Translations under genes and position numbers: made by a program
Origin: Leptospira kemamanensis
Lineage (GTDB): Bacteria; Spirochaetota; Leptospiria; Leptospirales; Leptospiraceae
Direction: 5' to 3'
DNA: 64,000 bases
Assembly: GCF_004769665.1 (NCBI RefSeq)
Contig: NZ_RQGG01000010.1
Coordinates: 124,001-188,000 of the forward strand
Shown here: piece after piece, positions 8,431 through 17,697 of the stretch
Layout: each line of letters starts with the position of its first letter
How positions within the stretch are numbered: the first letter of the stretch is position 1
Notes under the pieces: model-generated
Told to the model about the DNA's origin: nothing
Seen by the model: the letters and a program-made list of their open reading frames with translations, nothing else
Databases searched by the model: none

Positions 8431-8883
8431 TTATTCTTCTGGTGGTTGGTGACGTGAGGCAAACTTTTCAACGAGTTCCGCAAACTTTTCTCTTTGTTCT
8501 GGTTTCAGAACGGCATGAAACTCAACTAGTTTTGTTTGGAAAAACTTTCGCATTTCTTGGTGGCGAGTTTCTCTTTCTAAACTCATTTTATCCAGGAGTT
8601 TGGTATCAATTTTTTCAGAACGAATTTGATTTGCCATTTCTTTGGCCCATGATTCGTGTTTTGGTTTCATTTCCTTGTGTTTGGCAATGAGTTCCCCTTT
8701 GATACTTTCTAGTTTTGCTTTTTGTGTATCATCCAAGTCCAATTTGGAAATGAGTTTGGAGGTTACCCATTCGATTCTTTTTTCAAAGTCTTTGTGCCCA
8801 CGGCAATTTCCAAAGGCAAATGCCATAAGTGAGACGAGTCCGATGGTGGTTGTGATTTTTAGAACTTGTTTGAGAGAGATCAT
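8431..8883 (-). CDS. Spy/CpxP-like periplasmic lipoprotein, candidate stress or metal sensor
   Basis: This 150-residue protein has a lipoprotein-type signal ending FGNC (Cys27) and a helical, highly charged mature part. LDDTQKAKLESIKGEL and LKPEQREKFAELVEKF correspond to the two LTxxQ-like repeats of the Spy/CpxP/CnrX superfamily. These proteins bind misfolded proteins or metals in the periplasm. It is first in the ECF sigma operon, where CnrX-like sensors sit. A His-containing stretch after the signal (CRGHKDFEKR) could bind metal, but this is inference. Confidence 0.78.
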   Translation of the reverse strand: MISLKQVLKITTTIGLVSLMAFAFGNCRGHKDFEKRIEWVTSKLISKLDLDDTQKAKLESIKGELIAKHKEMKPKHESWAKEMANQIRSEKIDTKLLDKMSLERETRHQEMRKFFQTKLVEFHAVLKPEQREKFAELVEKFASRHQPPEE

Positions 8884-8934
8884 AAAACCTTCCTGTTTTG
8901 TTTGAAGAATACGACCCGGAAGATTGGGAATTGG

Positions 8935-8963
8935 TTCCCTGCCCTAAAAAAAAGAGCAGGGAA
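8935..8963. terminator. Hairpin between two minus-strand lipoprotein genes
   Basis: TTCCCTGC (8935-8942) and GCAGGGAA (8956-8963) form an 8-bp perfect stem around a 13-base A-rich loop. It lies after the 8972-9352 gene. No U-tract follows the stem on either strand, so termination is possible but not certain. Confidence 0.4.
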
Positions 8964-8971
8964 AATGAAAA

Positions 8972-9352
8972 TTAAAAAACTGGGAACGGCTCTCCTGTGA
9001 TGAAACCATCAGAGCTGATGTCTTGGCAAGAGATGATATTTGTGATTAAAGAACCTAAAAGATATCCTTTGAAACCTTTGATCTCATTCACACAAGCGTC
9101 TACATCAGATTTGATATAATATTTGTCTGATTCGATTTTTGCAATATCTGGTGCAATTAAACTAAAAATAGAGATACTTCCTCTTCCTGTCAAAACAACT
9201 GAATTGATCAAATCTGTTTGAATCGCAGCATCTGTAATACGAGAAGCAGCTTCCGAACCTTTTTCACGATCGAGTGAAGCACCTGCTGGGTTTAAGACCA
9301 AACAGTTTGTTAGCGAAATCGCTAACGCTAGAAATAAAATTTTTTTTAACAT
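8972..9352 (-). CDS. Leptospira-type small lipoprotein (TIGR04452-like)
   Basis: This is a 126-residue lipoprotein: a basic MLKK start, a hydrophobic signal and a lipobox ending SLTNC (Cys16). Two further Cys in the mature part (in DACVNEI and SCQDIS) may form a disulphide. The sequence style, with AASRITDAAIQTDLINS, fits the Leptospira TIGR04452 family, whose function is unknown. A longer ORF begins at 9409, but the ATG at 9352 directly precedes the signal peptide and has an AAGGGAAC ribosome site. Confidence 0.75.
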   Translation of the reverse strand: MLKKILFLALAISLTNCLVLNPAGASLDREKGSEAASRITDAAIQTDLINSVVLTGRGSISIFSLIAPDIAKIESDKYYIKSDVDACVNEIKGFKGYLLGSLITNIISCQDISSDGFITGEPFPVF

Positions 9353-9444
9353 ATATGTTCCCTTGGATATGGTTTCACCTAATCTAATTTTCCCTGATTT
9401 ACCATTCAAGAAAAATCTGTGTTTTCATTTGGATTTAACAAGCA

Positions 9445-10125
9445 TCAATCGCCAACAACAAAGATGGAAAGAACCCACTTGTCTTTCCGTTTTTCAAAAA
9501 AGGCTCTGTAGTCAAGAGGACTACGAATGAAACGATCACACACAAATCCAGCTTTCCCTTGTGGAGTGCAGATTTTTTTCCAATTACAATTACTTTCCTT
9601 TTCCATCCGTCTTCCATCTAAGTCATCTGCTTCGGAACGCACAATTTGGTAACTGAGTAAACCAAGAGATTTAGAATCCTTCGAGGCATCCTCTCTTACA
9701 TTCACATTTTTGCCAATGATGAGGTAATGGGAAAAAGGATCATAGTCACTGGGAAAGGTTTCAAAAAAATAAGGGGCTACCATCTGACCTTCTTGGTTTT
9801 GGCGAAACCCAAGTTGGATGGTGTCTGTTAATAAATTCCAAAAGTCAGATTCATTTGGTTTGTCAGTGAGTTGAAACGATTTTAAGAAATCTTTTTTCCC
9901 TGACTCAGGTCCAAAACTAAAATGAATATCTGAGTCAATGATCGCTTCCAAACCCTTTCTATCTTTCGATTTTAATACCTTTTGTAATTTGGTTTTGAAT
10001 TCCAAAAAACTTTTGTCTTTCGAGGAATGGTCGATAGGTGGTAACGATTTGGAAACAAATGGTTCACAAGGCAAAAGAACCATGGGTGAAAAAAAGAAAC
10101 AAAGAATTAGAATGAATTTCCACAT
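9445..10125 (-). CDS. Exported protein with an SH3-like domain
   Basis: This 226-residue protein has an N-terminal signal peptide (about 1-20). The segment GKNVNVREDASKDSKSLGLLS (about 138-158) is typical of a bacterial SH3b domain, which often binds cell-wall peptides. The domain continues to about residue 200, where WKKICTPQGKAGFVC closes it. The N-terminal half is unrecognised. It is probably periplasmic or envelope-associated. The next gene on this strand upstream also encodes a small exported protein. Confidence 0.7.
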   Translation of the reverse strand: MWKFILILCFFFSPMVLLPCEPFVSKSLPPIDHSSKDKSFLEFKTKLQKVLKSKDRKGLEAIIDSDIHFSFGPESGKKDFLKSFQLTDKPNESDFWNLLTDTIQLGFRQNQEGQMVAPYFFETFPSDYDPFSHYLIIGKNVNVREDASKDSKSLGLLSYQIVRSEADDLDGRRMEKESNCNWKKICTPQGKAGFVCDRFIRSPLDYRAFFEKRKDKWVLSIFVVGD

Positions 10126-10162
10126 AAAACTTGCAATAAATTTACAAAAAGAAAAAGAAGAA

Positions 10163-10510
10163 TCAATTCTTTTTCGAAACGTTTGGTAAAGAATTACATT
10201 GTTTGGACAAACCTAAATTTTCTTTGATATCATCTAGAGATCGTTTTTTTCGTTTGAGTTCACAAACTTTCAAAAACAATTCACTATATTCTTTATCTAG
10301 TTTTTCGCCCTCTTCATCTTCTTCTGTGAGGACAAGTTTGGCAATTTCGGTACAGGATCGTTCTGAATCAGGAAGCAATTGGTAAATGGTATTTACTGTT
10401 TCTTCTTTTTGTTTGCAAGTGGTTTGGGAAATTTCCTTTTCATTTCCAAAAAGGAACAAGGGAAGATAAAATACAAGAATGAGAAACGAGGGAAAAAGGA
10501 TTTTCTTCAT
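10163..10510 (-). CDS. Small exported protein of unknown function
   Basis: This is a 115-residue protein with an N-terminal signal (MKKILFPS, then a hydrophobic run) cleaved near residue 24. The mature part is Lys/Glu-rich and holds several Cys (TTCKQ, RSCTEI, VCELK, KQCNS). The ATG at 10510 is chosen over one at 10540 because it gives a normal signal peptide. It lies divergently from aspA. No family recognised. Confidence 0.6.
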   Translation of the reverse strand: MKKILFPSFLILVFYLPLFLFGNEKEISQTTCKQKEETVNTIYQLLPDSERSCTEIAKLVLTEEDEEGEKLDKEYSELFLKVCELKRKKRSLDDIKENLGLSKQCNSLPNVSKKN

Positions 10511-10581
10511 GCAGAACATAAATCTTCTTCCCATTTCCATTTGGTCGAGTATCTTTCGTCTTTACTTGGAGAATTTCTGAA

Positions 10582-11988
10582 ATGAAACAGGCAAAGATGC
10601 GCACGGAACATGACCTACTTGGGGAAAGAGAAATCCCGAGTGATGCTTATTGGGGGATCCATACCTTACGCGCATTGGAAAATTACCCCATCACTGGAAA
10701 AACCATCGGCACCTATCCTGATCTTGTGTATGCCCTCGCCCATATCAAAAAAGCCTCTGCCAAAGCGAACCTCCAACTAAGCCTTCTTTCCGAGGAAAAA
10801 ACAAAATTCATCATACAGGCATGTGATCGAATTTTGGCAGGTGAATTTCATTCCGAATTTGTTGTGGATGTGATCCAAGGTGGTGCAGGAACTTCTACCA
10901 ATATGAATGCCAATGAAGTGATTACAAACATTGCTTTGGAACTGGCAAATCGGTCCAAAGGTGACTATCAATTCCTCCACCCTTTGAACGACGTAAACAT
11001 GTCACAAAGTACAAATGATGTGTACCCTTCCTCCATCAAATTAGCCGCAGTTTTTTCCATTCGTGGATTACTTTCCGCTTTAGAAAGTTTACAATTGTCG
11101 TTTCGTAAAAAATCAGAAGAATTCAAAGATATACTAAAAATAGGAAGAACCCAACTTCAAGATGCGGTTCCTATGACCCTTGGCCAAGAATTTTCAACTT
11201 ACGACGTTATGTTAGGCGAAGATATCTCTCGCTTAAAAGAAGCAACGTCTCTCATTGGTGAAATTAATTTGGGAGCCACCGCCATTGGAACAGGAATCAA
11301 TACGGACATTCGTTATTCGAAAATTGTCACGGACATCCTTGCCAAACAAACTGGATTTGATCTCAATGCAGCACCTAATTTGATTGAAGCCACACAAGAC
11401 ACAGGTGCTTTTGTTCAACTTTCAGGAGTTTTAAAACGGATCGCAACCAAACTCTCAAAAGTTTGTAATGACTTACGATTATTGTCGAGTGGGCCTCAAG
11501 GTGGTTTTAATGAAATTAATCTTCCAGCAAAAGCAGCAGGTTCTTCCATCATGCCAGGAAAAGTGAATCCAATCATTCCAGAAGTGGTCAATCAAATTGC
11601 TTATGAAGTGATTGGGAATGATATTACCATTACCATGGCAGCAGAAGCAGGGCAATTACAACTCAATGCATTTGAACCCATTATTGCTCATAGTTTATTC
11701 AAAAGTATTGAACACCTAACAGCTGGTTGCAAAACATTGGAACTCAATTGTGTAAAGGGCATTACTGCTAATAAAGAATTGTTGGAATCCAGAGTCAAAA
11801 CTTCTGCAGGCCTTGCGACTGCTCTCAATCCTTATATCGGATACGAAAATGCTACCCTTGTTGCAAAACGAGCCTTAGCTGAGAATCGATCCGTTGAATC
11901 CATAGTTTTAGAACTTGGTTTATTAGAGGAAAAAAAATTAAAAGAAATCCTGAGACCAGAAATTCTGACATCACCTCACTCTCTTTAA
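10582..11988 (+). CDS. aspA: Aspartate ammonia-lyase
   Basis: This enzyme converts L-aspartate reversibly to fumarate and ammonia in the cytoplasm. The 468-residue length is normal. The N-terminal DLLGEREIPSDAYWGIHTLR box is the aspartase form. SQSTNDVYPS and the fumarase/aspartase signature GSSIMPGKVNP (from Gly320) form the active site, including the mobile SS loop. Class II fumarase is the main alternative, but the DAYWGIHTLRA wording favours aspartase. It is a single-gene unit. Confidence 0.9.
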   Translation: MKQAKMRTEHDLLGEREIPSDAYWGIHTLRALENYPITGKTIGTYPDLVYALAHIKKASAKANLQLSLLSEEKTKFIIQACDRILAGEFHSEFVVDVIQGGAGTSTNMNANEVITNIALELANRSKGDYQFLHPLNDVNMSQSTNDVYPSSIKLAAVFSIRGLLSALESLQLSFRKKSEEFKDILKIGRTQLQDAVPMTLGQEFSTYDVMLGEDISRLKEATSLIGEINLGATAIGTGINTDIRYSKIVTDILAKQTGFDLNAAPNLIEATQDTGAFVQLSGVLKRIATKLSKVCNDLRLLSSGPQGGFNEINLPAKAAGSSIMPGKVNPIIPEVVNQIAYEVIGNDITITMAAEAGQLQLNAFEPIIAHSLFKSIEHLTAGCKTLELNCVKGITANKELLESRVKTSAGLATALNPYIGYENATLVAKRALAENRSVESIVLELGLLEEKKLKEILRPEILTSPHSL

Positions 11989-12050
11989 TTGAAGTTTAAT
12001 GGTTGCATCATTTCAGAATATCTGCATATTCTTGATACAATCGCTATTAT

Positions 12051-12428
12051 ATGAAAAAGATTTCTAAGGTATTTCTGATTGAAGACGATTTGGTCACTAC
12101 GTTTCTAATCAAAACCTTAATGGAAAAATTTTCTTTTGCTTCTGAAATCATCACTTTTTCAAATGGCGATGTAGCTCTGCACACCTTACAAAATTCCGAG
12201 ACCTATCCAGATTTACTATTTTTAGATTTGAATATGCCAGTGATGGACGGTTGGCAATTCCTAGAAGAGATTCAAAACCGCAGTCCACTTTCAAACATCC
12301 CCACGTACATTCTCACCTCTTCCATTGATCCCCTAGACCGTTCACGGAGTACCCAGTTCCCCAATGTCAAAGGGTACTTGGTGAAACCTTTGAGTTGGAA
12401 GGACTTACAATCCATCCAAGAAGGATAA
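12051..12428 (+). CDS. Stand-alone response-regulator receiver
   Basis: This is a 125-residue CheY-like domain. Glu11, Asp12 and Asp13 form the acidic pocket, Asp59 in LFLDLNMPVMDG is the expected phosphorylation site, and ILTSS and LVKPL supply the conserved Thr/Ser and Lys. There is no output domain, so it probably works by protein-protein contact. No histidine kinase is adjacent, so its partner is unknown. Confidence 0.92.
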   Translation: MKKISKVFLIEDDLVTTFLIKTLMEKFSFASEIITFSNGDVALHTLQNSETYPDLLFLDLNMPVMDGWQFLEEIQNRSPLSNIPTYILTSSIDPLDRSRSTQFPNVKGYLVKPLSWKDLQSIQEG

Positions 12429-12487
12429 AATTTAAAGAGACATAATTTTTTTCTTCAGTTTTCCCCATTACTTCCGAAGAGAAATAT

Positions 12488-13114
12488 GTGAGACTTTCTG
12501 ATATCCCTTCTGTTTCTTCTGTCCTTTCCCGAATGGATTCGCTTTCGCAAATGACAAAGGATCCGAGAACCCTTGTCTCTTTTCCTGACCTTTTGGAAAA
12601 GGAATGGAACCGCCAAAATGGAAACTACGATAGCAAAACCTCACAACCCATCCCAAAAGACTCGATCCAACTCCCCTTTCCCGAATCGAGAGAACCCTTA
12701 AGTGGAAAAGAGCAATTGGGCAAAACGACGAGTGGTTCTCTTTTAGAAACCATAGAGTCCATTGCAGAAGCACAAGGAATGGATCCAAATTTGGTAAAAG
12801 CAATGGTGAAAGCAGAATCCGGTTTCAAACCGAAAGCGGTTTCCCCAAAAGGTGCGATGGGACTCATGCAACTCATGCCAGATACGGCCGAAAGCCTTGG
12901 TGTAAAAGACCCATTTGATCCGGAAGAGAACGTCCAAGGTGGTGTGAAGTTTCTGAAAGGACTGATGAAGGAATTCAAAGATCCAGAACAAGCAATCGCG
13001 GCTTACAACGCTGGCCCTGGAGCCGTAAAACGATACAAAGGGATTCCTCCTTACGAGGAAACCAAACAATATGTTTCGAAAGTAAAACGGTTTTACAAAG
13101 ACTTCAGTTCCTAA
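12488..13114 (+). CDS. Lytic transglycosylase (SLT domain)
   Basis: This enzyme cleaves peptidoglycan glycan strands. The 208-residue protein has a variable N-terminal half of about 95 residues and a C-terminal SLT domain. The domain shows VKAESGFKPKAVSPKGAMGLMQLMP, with Glu in AESGF as the catalytic acid, and AAYNAGPGAV. The start is GTG with a GAAGAG ribosome site. No classic signal peptide is evident, so export may use another route. The N-terminal part resembles flagellum-associated SLT proteins only in layout. Confidence 0.87.
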   Translation: MRLSDIPSVSSVLSRMDSLSQMTKDPRTLVSFPDLLEKEWNRQNGNYDSKTSQPIPKDSIQLPFPESREPLSGKEQLGKTTSGSLLETIESIAEAQGMDPNLVKAMVKAESGFKPKAVSPKGAMGLMQLMPDTAESLGVKDPFDPEENVQGGVKFLKGLMKEFKDPEQAIAAYNAGPGAVKRYKGIPPYEETKQYVSKVKRFYKDFSS

Positions 13115-13138
13115 TTAAGAACTGATCAGAAACAAGAA

Positions 13139-14470
13139 TTAATAAAAACTCAAATACCCAAACTTTTTCTGTAATCCTGCCGTATATTCGTCAAACGGAC
13201 GTTTTGCGGGAATTGCCAACCAAGCATCTTCCACTTTTTTAGAAATAAAACTCAAATTTTTTTCGGATTTGATTCGGTCAGATGTGATTTTTTGGAAAAG
13301 AACATCATCTTCACTAAGTGGAACAATGCCTATGGATCGATTGGCTTTGCGGAAAAGACCCGATTTCTGTACGAGTTGGATGTCTTGGTTCCAAATTCCT
13401 TCCACATACAAAAATGATTTTTCAGAAACAGTTGTTTCTTTGTTGTATTTGGTTTTGGTTCCTGTTTGGAAATACAAAGCATACGAAAATTCTTTTGGTA
13501 GGTAAATTGGATCTGATTTTAAAATCAAAGCTTGCCCAAAAGATTTGGTTAGATTTTTGGTTTGGATTTCCCAAGGTTCTACTGCACCAGTTCGTAAGTC
13601 TTTGATGATAAAATAAACAGAAACTAAAATTGCAATACCTAACACAATGGAGGCGGTAATCGTATTGAGTTCTTTTTCCGTTTTTAATAAGATATGACCG
13701 ATCCCAATGGTTAACATCGGCAATAAAATCTTAAGTGAAGTTTCATACCAGTTTTTGAATAAAAAGGAAACGGAACCTTCGCCAAAAAAATCAGAATACG
13801 AAAAGTAAAGTAATGATAAAAGAAAAAATGTGAGATACCCAAGCAGGAATAAAAAAGGCACATTTTTCTTTTTATAAAATACAGATGTTTTTTGTGCTGC
13901 CTTTCTGGATCCTCGTATTCCTGTGAAGATGACAAAAAATGTAAATCCCAAATAGAACATGATGAAACTGGAGAAAAAAGCAAGAAGTGTGAACGTGGGG
14001 AAAATCAGTAAGTCCGTCATCTTCTCCAAACGGAATGTCAAAAAAACGAGCAAAAGAAAGACGAGGCATAATGTTTCGGTAAAGTAAGATGTGGGGAACC
14101 CATAAGAAAAGGGAAGAAACGCAGCCAAATAAACAACGAAATAGTGATTTCGTTTCCATTCTCCGTTTCGAAGTAACAATAGAAACAAATGCAAAAACAA
14201 ACTATAAAATAAACCAGCTAACGCGATGAAGGATGGAATGTAGTTTGAGCCAAAGATTTTTTTCCATGTGACCACAAACCAAAATGCCAAGGGTTCTCTG
14301 GCCGAAATGAGCCCTCCCTCCTCCGTTGCCGCCTTCACATTCGCCAAAAATTCCCATTCGGTTTCTGTTGTAGGAAATGGTCTAAAATAGGAGAACAATG
14401 CATAACCCAAACTTAAGAGTAAGATGCTAAAAAAGAATGGAATTGGTGAAAAAGGTTTAGGTTCGCGCAT
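13139..14470 (-). CDS. Polytopic membrane protein, possible glycosyltransferase-like
   Basis: This 443-residue protein has about ten TM helices spread over residues 10-300 and a C-terminal soluble part of about 140 residues. The topology (loop after TM1 with acidic and aromatic residues, then helices in pairs) resembles GT-C lipid-linked sugar transferases, but no catalytic motif is clear. It is a single gene that converges on the transglycosylase. Function unknown. Confidence 0.6.
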   Translation of the reverse strand: MREPKPFSPIPFFFSILLLSLGYALFSYFRPFPTTETEWEFLANVKAATEEGGLISAREPLAFWFVVTWKKIFGSNYIPSFIALAGLFYSLFLHLFLLLLRNGEWKRNHYFVVYLAAFLPFSYGFPTSYFTETLCLVFLLLVFLTFRLEKMTDLLIFPTFTLLAFFSSFIMFYLGFTFFVIFTGIRGSRKAAQKTSVFYKKKNVPFLFLLGYLTFFLLSLLYFSYSDFFGEGSVSFLFKNWYETSLKILLPMLTIGIGHILLKTEKELNTITASIVLGIAILVSVYFIIKDLRTGAVEPWEIQTKNLTKSFGQALILKSDPIYLPKEFSYALYFQTGTKTKYNKETTVSEKSFLYVEGIWNQDIQLVQKSGLFRKANRSIGIVPLSEDDVLFQKITSDRIKSEKNLSFISKKVEDAWLAIPAKRPFDEYTAGLQKKFGYLSFY

Positions 14471-14571
14471 CTTGGAAAAGGCTTAAATTGCCTAGTCCTG
14501 TATAAATTTTTAGGTGAAAATATTCCAGAAGATTTTCAATTATACATAGAAATTATAAAACGAGGCAAAGA

Positions 14572-16590
14572 ATGTCCGCCGAAAAAAAAGATTACCTTCT
14601 CGTTGACGAGAATGGACAGGGAAAACCTGACAAACCATGGATTTTTAGGACCTATGCAGGGCACACCAACGCAAAAGCCTCCAATGAGTTGTACAGAAAG
14701 AACCTTTCTAAAGGCCAAACAGGGCTTTCCATTGCATTTGATCTACCCACACAATGTGGATATAGCTCTGACCACGAAGTTTCCAGGCCAGAGATCGGAA
14801 AAGTGGGAGTTCCCATCAACTCACTCGAAGACTTTCGTATCTTATTTGATCAAATCCCGATCGAAGAAATGAACACATCGATGACCATCAATGGAACATC
14901 CATGTGGCTCTTGTCTCTTTATGTGGCTCTTGCCGAAGAACGTAGAGTTCCTCTGGAAAAGTTAAACGGAACGACTCAAAACGACCTCATCAAGGAATAC
15001 CTGGCTCGTGGGACTTACATTTATCCACCGAAAGATTCGATGAAAATCATTGTGGATATGTATGAATACTGCCTCCACAACATTCCGAAGTGGAACCCTT
15101 CTAACATCTGTTCTTATCACTTACAAGAAGCAGGTGCAACACCTGTTCAAGAGCTCTCCTTTGCTCTCGCAACTGCGATTGCGGTTCTTGACGCCATTAA
15201 AGAAAGAAACTGCTTCACATCTGATGAATTCGAACAGTGTGTAGGAAGGATTTCCTTCTTTGTGAACGCCGGGATTCGTTTTGTAGAAGAGATGTGCAAA
15301 ATGCGTGCATTCTCCGAAATGTGGGAAGAAATCACAAAAGAACGTTACGGTGTCAAAACAGCAAAGTACAGAGTGTTCCGTTATGGTGTGCAAGTGAACT
15401 CACTTGGACTCACAGAAGAACAACCAGAAAACAATGCTTGGAGAATTCTCATTGAATCCTTAGGTGTCACTTTATCCAGAAATGCAAGATGCCGTGCACT
15501 TCAATTACCAGCATGGAACGAAGCACTTTCCCTTCCAAGACCTTGGGACCAACAATGGTCACTTCGTTTGCAACAAGTCCTTGCATATGAAACAGACCTA
15601 TTAGAATATCCTGATATTTTTGAAGGTTCAAAAGTCATAGAAGCAAAAGTAAAAGCTCTCAAAGAAGAAGCAAAATTGGAAATCCAAAAGATTCTCGATA
15701 TGGGTGGAGCACTTGTTGCCATCGAAAACGGTTATATGAAATCACAACTTGTGAAATCTCAAACCGAACGACTTTCCAAAATCAACTCTAATGAACTTGT
15801 GATCGTTGGTAAAAACAAATGGACTGACGGAATCAAATCACCACTCATGACAGACTCTGATGGTGGTATCTTCAAAGTAGATCCAAAATCAGCAGAACAA
15901 ACCTTAGGTGTCTTAGCAGAAGTAAAAGGTCGTAGAAACGCTGAAGTTGCAAAAAAATCTTTAGATGAGCTAAAACAAGCTGCAAAAGAAGGAAAAAATC
16001 TAATGCCTTACTCCATCGCTTGTGCCAAAGCACTTGTCACAACTGGGGAATGGGCAGACGCTCTTCGCGAAGTGTATGGAGAATACAACCCACCTACTGG
16101 TGTAGACGGCCAAAAACTCTTCCTTTCCGACGATAAAGTGTCAACGGTTCGAGGGAAAGTAGATGCTTTCACAAAAGCACATGGCCATAGACCAAAAATC
16201 GTTGTGGGAAAACCAGGACTTGATGGTCACTCCAATGGAGCTGAAATGATTGCAGTTTCTGCAAAACACAGTGGTTTTGATGTGATTTATTCAGGGATCC
16301 GACTTTCTCCTGAAGAAATCGTTCAGTCTGCTGTAGAAGAAAATGCCAATGTCATTGGACTATCCATTCTTTCTGGTTCTCATAAAGAAATCGCAAAACA
16401 ACTGTTTGATGAATTGGCTCACTACAAAGCAAATATCCCAGTTGTGATTGGTGGGATCATCCCAGAATCCGATTTTGAAGAACTGAAAAAAATGGGAATC
16501 CGAGAAATCTTCACACCAAAAGATTATGATTTGATGTCGATTATGAATAAAATCATCGATATCATTTCTACGGAACCTGCACTCGTTTAA
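14572..16590 (+). CDS. meaA: Ethylmalonyl-CoA mutase-type B12 enzyme (MeaA)
   Basis: This adenosylcobalamin-dependent acyl-CoA mutase is fused in one 672-residue chain. The N-terminal barrel has FRTYAGHTNAKASNELY and GLSIAFDLPTQCGY. The C-terminal B12 domain (about 540-665) has GLDGHSNGAE, giving the D-x-H-x-x-G motif with His553 as the lower Co ligand, then a GIRLSPEEIV helix and GLSILSGSH. The GLDGHSNGAE/GIRLSPEEI wording matches ethylmalonyl-CoA mutase rather than methylmalonyl-CoA mutase (MGQDGHDRG). The substrate is inferred. The chaperone gene meaB follows. Confidence 0.86.
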   Translation: MSAEKKDYLLVDENGQGKPDKPWIFRTYAGHTNAKASNELYRKNLSKGQTGLSIAFDLPTQCGYSSDHEVSRPEIGKVGVPINSLEDFRILFDQIPIEEMNTSMTINGTSMWLLSLYVALAEERRVPLEKLNGTTQNDLIKEYLARGTYIYPPKDSMKIIVDMYEYCLHNIPKWNPSNICSYHLQEAGATPVQELSFALATAIAVLDAIKERNCFTSDEFEQCVGRISFFVNAGIRFVEEMCKMRAFSEMWEEITKERYGVKTAKYRVFRYGVQVNSLGLTEEQPENNAWRILIESLGVTLSRNARCRALQLPAWNEALSLPRPWDQQWSLRLQQVLAYETDLLEYPDIFEGSKVIEAKVKALKEEAKLEIQKILDMGGALVAIENGYMKSQLVKSQTERLSKINSNELVIVGKNKWTDGIKSPLMTDSDGGIFKVDPKSAEQTLGVLAEVKGRRNAEVAKKSLDELKQAAKEGKNLMPYSIACAKALVTTGEWADALREVYGEYNPPTGVDGQKLFLSDDKVSTVRGKVDAFTKAHGHRPKIVVGKPGLDGHSNGAEMIAVSAKHSGFDVIYSGIRLSPEEIVQSAVEENANVIGLSILSGSHKEIAKQLFDELAHYKANIPVVIGGIIPESDFEELKKMGIREIFTPKDYDLMSIMNKIIDIISTEPALV

Positions 16591-16607
16591 TTTCGAGTTC
16601 CTATTTA

Positions 16608-16642
16608 CCTCCACTCGGATCGTTTCTTGTCTGCAGTGGAGG
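16608..16642. other. Hairpin between meaA and meaB
   Basis: CCTCCACT (16608-16615) and AGTGGAGG (16635-16642) form a perfect 8-bp stem with a 19-base loop. It lies between meaA and meaB with no U-tract behind it. It may attenuate transcription or protect the upstream mRNA. Confidence 0.4.
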
Positions 16643-16673
16643 GATTTCACCCTTTACTCACTACTTTTATACT

Positions 16674-17690
16674 ATGGCAAACTCATTGATGGATTCCACT
16701 GAAACACTATCCCAACTGGTTTCCGAGGCACTACTCGGCGAAAAATTCCCAATTGCCAAAATCATCTCTAAAATTGAAACCGAAAACAATTTAGAATTTC
16801 GAAAGTCTTTATTCAATGAATTAGATTCCCAAGTTCCTAATAAAAAAGATGGTTTAACCATCGGAATCACAGGAACCCCTGGCGCCGGCAAATCTTCGTT
16901 ACTTGGGGAACTATGCCGCTTGTTCTTAAACTTTGCACCAGACAAAAAAATGGCCATTGTTGCCATTGATCCTTCTTCCAATGTAAGTGGTGGTTCCATT
17001 CTAGGTGATAGGACACGTGTCACTCTTCCTAGGCGTGACACAAGAATTTATTTTCGATCGCAACCTTCCCAACTGGAGTTAGGTGGACTCAATCCATATA
17101 CCTACCATGTGATCCGTTTCTTACGAAAAATTTTTGATTATGTATTCATCGAAACTGTAGGGATTGGCCAAAACGAAATTTCCGTTTCTCTCATTTCTGA
17201 TATCTCCTTTCTTGTAATGCAACCTCTTGGCGGTGATCAGGTTCAATTTATGAAATCTGGAATCATGGAAGTGCCAGAAGCGTTTATCATCAATAAATGT
17301 GATGAAGAGTCATTAGCGAATTCCAGTTATTATATGTTAGAGTCTACATTGGAATTCATCAAAGACATTCTCCCAGACCAATCACTTCCTCCTATTTTCA
17401 AAACTTCTGTTGTCAAAAAAAAAGGAGTGGAAGAGCTACTGACTTATATCCTTTCTTATCCAAAACGGAAAGATAAAAATACAGAAACCATCACACAACT
17501 CATGCAATGGATTCGTAGCGAATATGGTCGATTTGGAATTGGGATTTGGGAAAAAATGGAATCCAAATCATGGAACCAAGCAGTTCGTCTGAATTCACTC
17601 GGAGGAATTCACAAACTCAATTATGAAACGGAAGAATCAAAATTTGTTTCGCTGATCCAAAAAAAACTGATTCAAGAATCAAATCATTAG
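16674..17690 (+). CDS. meaB: MeaB/ArgK-type G3E GTPase chaperone
   Basis: MeaB protects and reloads the B12 mutase using GTP. The 338-residue product has the Walker A motif GTPGAGKSS (residues 67-75), a DPSSNVSGGSILGDRTR switch segment, ETVGIGQNE (Walker B/switch II) and NKCDE, the base-specificity motif. This layout is that of MeaB-type G3E GTPases. It lies 83 bases after meaA on the same strand, as expected for a client-chaperone pair. Confidence 0.93.
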   Translation: MANSLMDSTETLSQLVSEALLGEKFPIAKIISKIETENNLEFRKSLFNELDSQVPNKKDGLTIGITGTPGAGKSSLLGELCRLFLNFAPDKKMAIVAIDPSSNVSGGSILGDRTRVTLPRRDTRIYFRSQPSQLELGGLNPYTYHVIRFLRKIFDYVFIETVGIGQNEISVSLISDISFLVMQPLGGDQVQFMKSGIMEVPEAFIINKCDEESLANSSYYMLESTLEFIKDILPDQSLPPIFKTSVVKKKGVEELLTYILSYPKRKDKNTETITQLMQWIRSEYGRFGIGIWEKMESKSWNQAVRLNSLGGIHKLNYETEESKFVSLIQKKLIQESNH

Positions 17691-17697
17691 AGACTTG

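Noticed and set aside
14471..14571. Cobalamin riboswitch before meaA
   Set aside because: The gap is only about 100 bases and has no B12-box-like motif.
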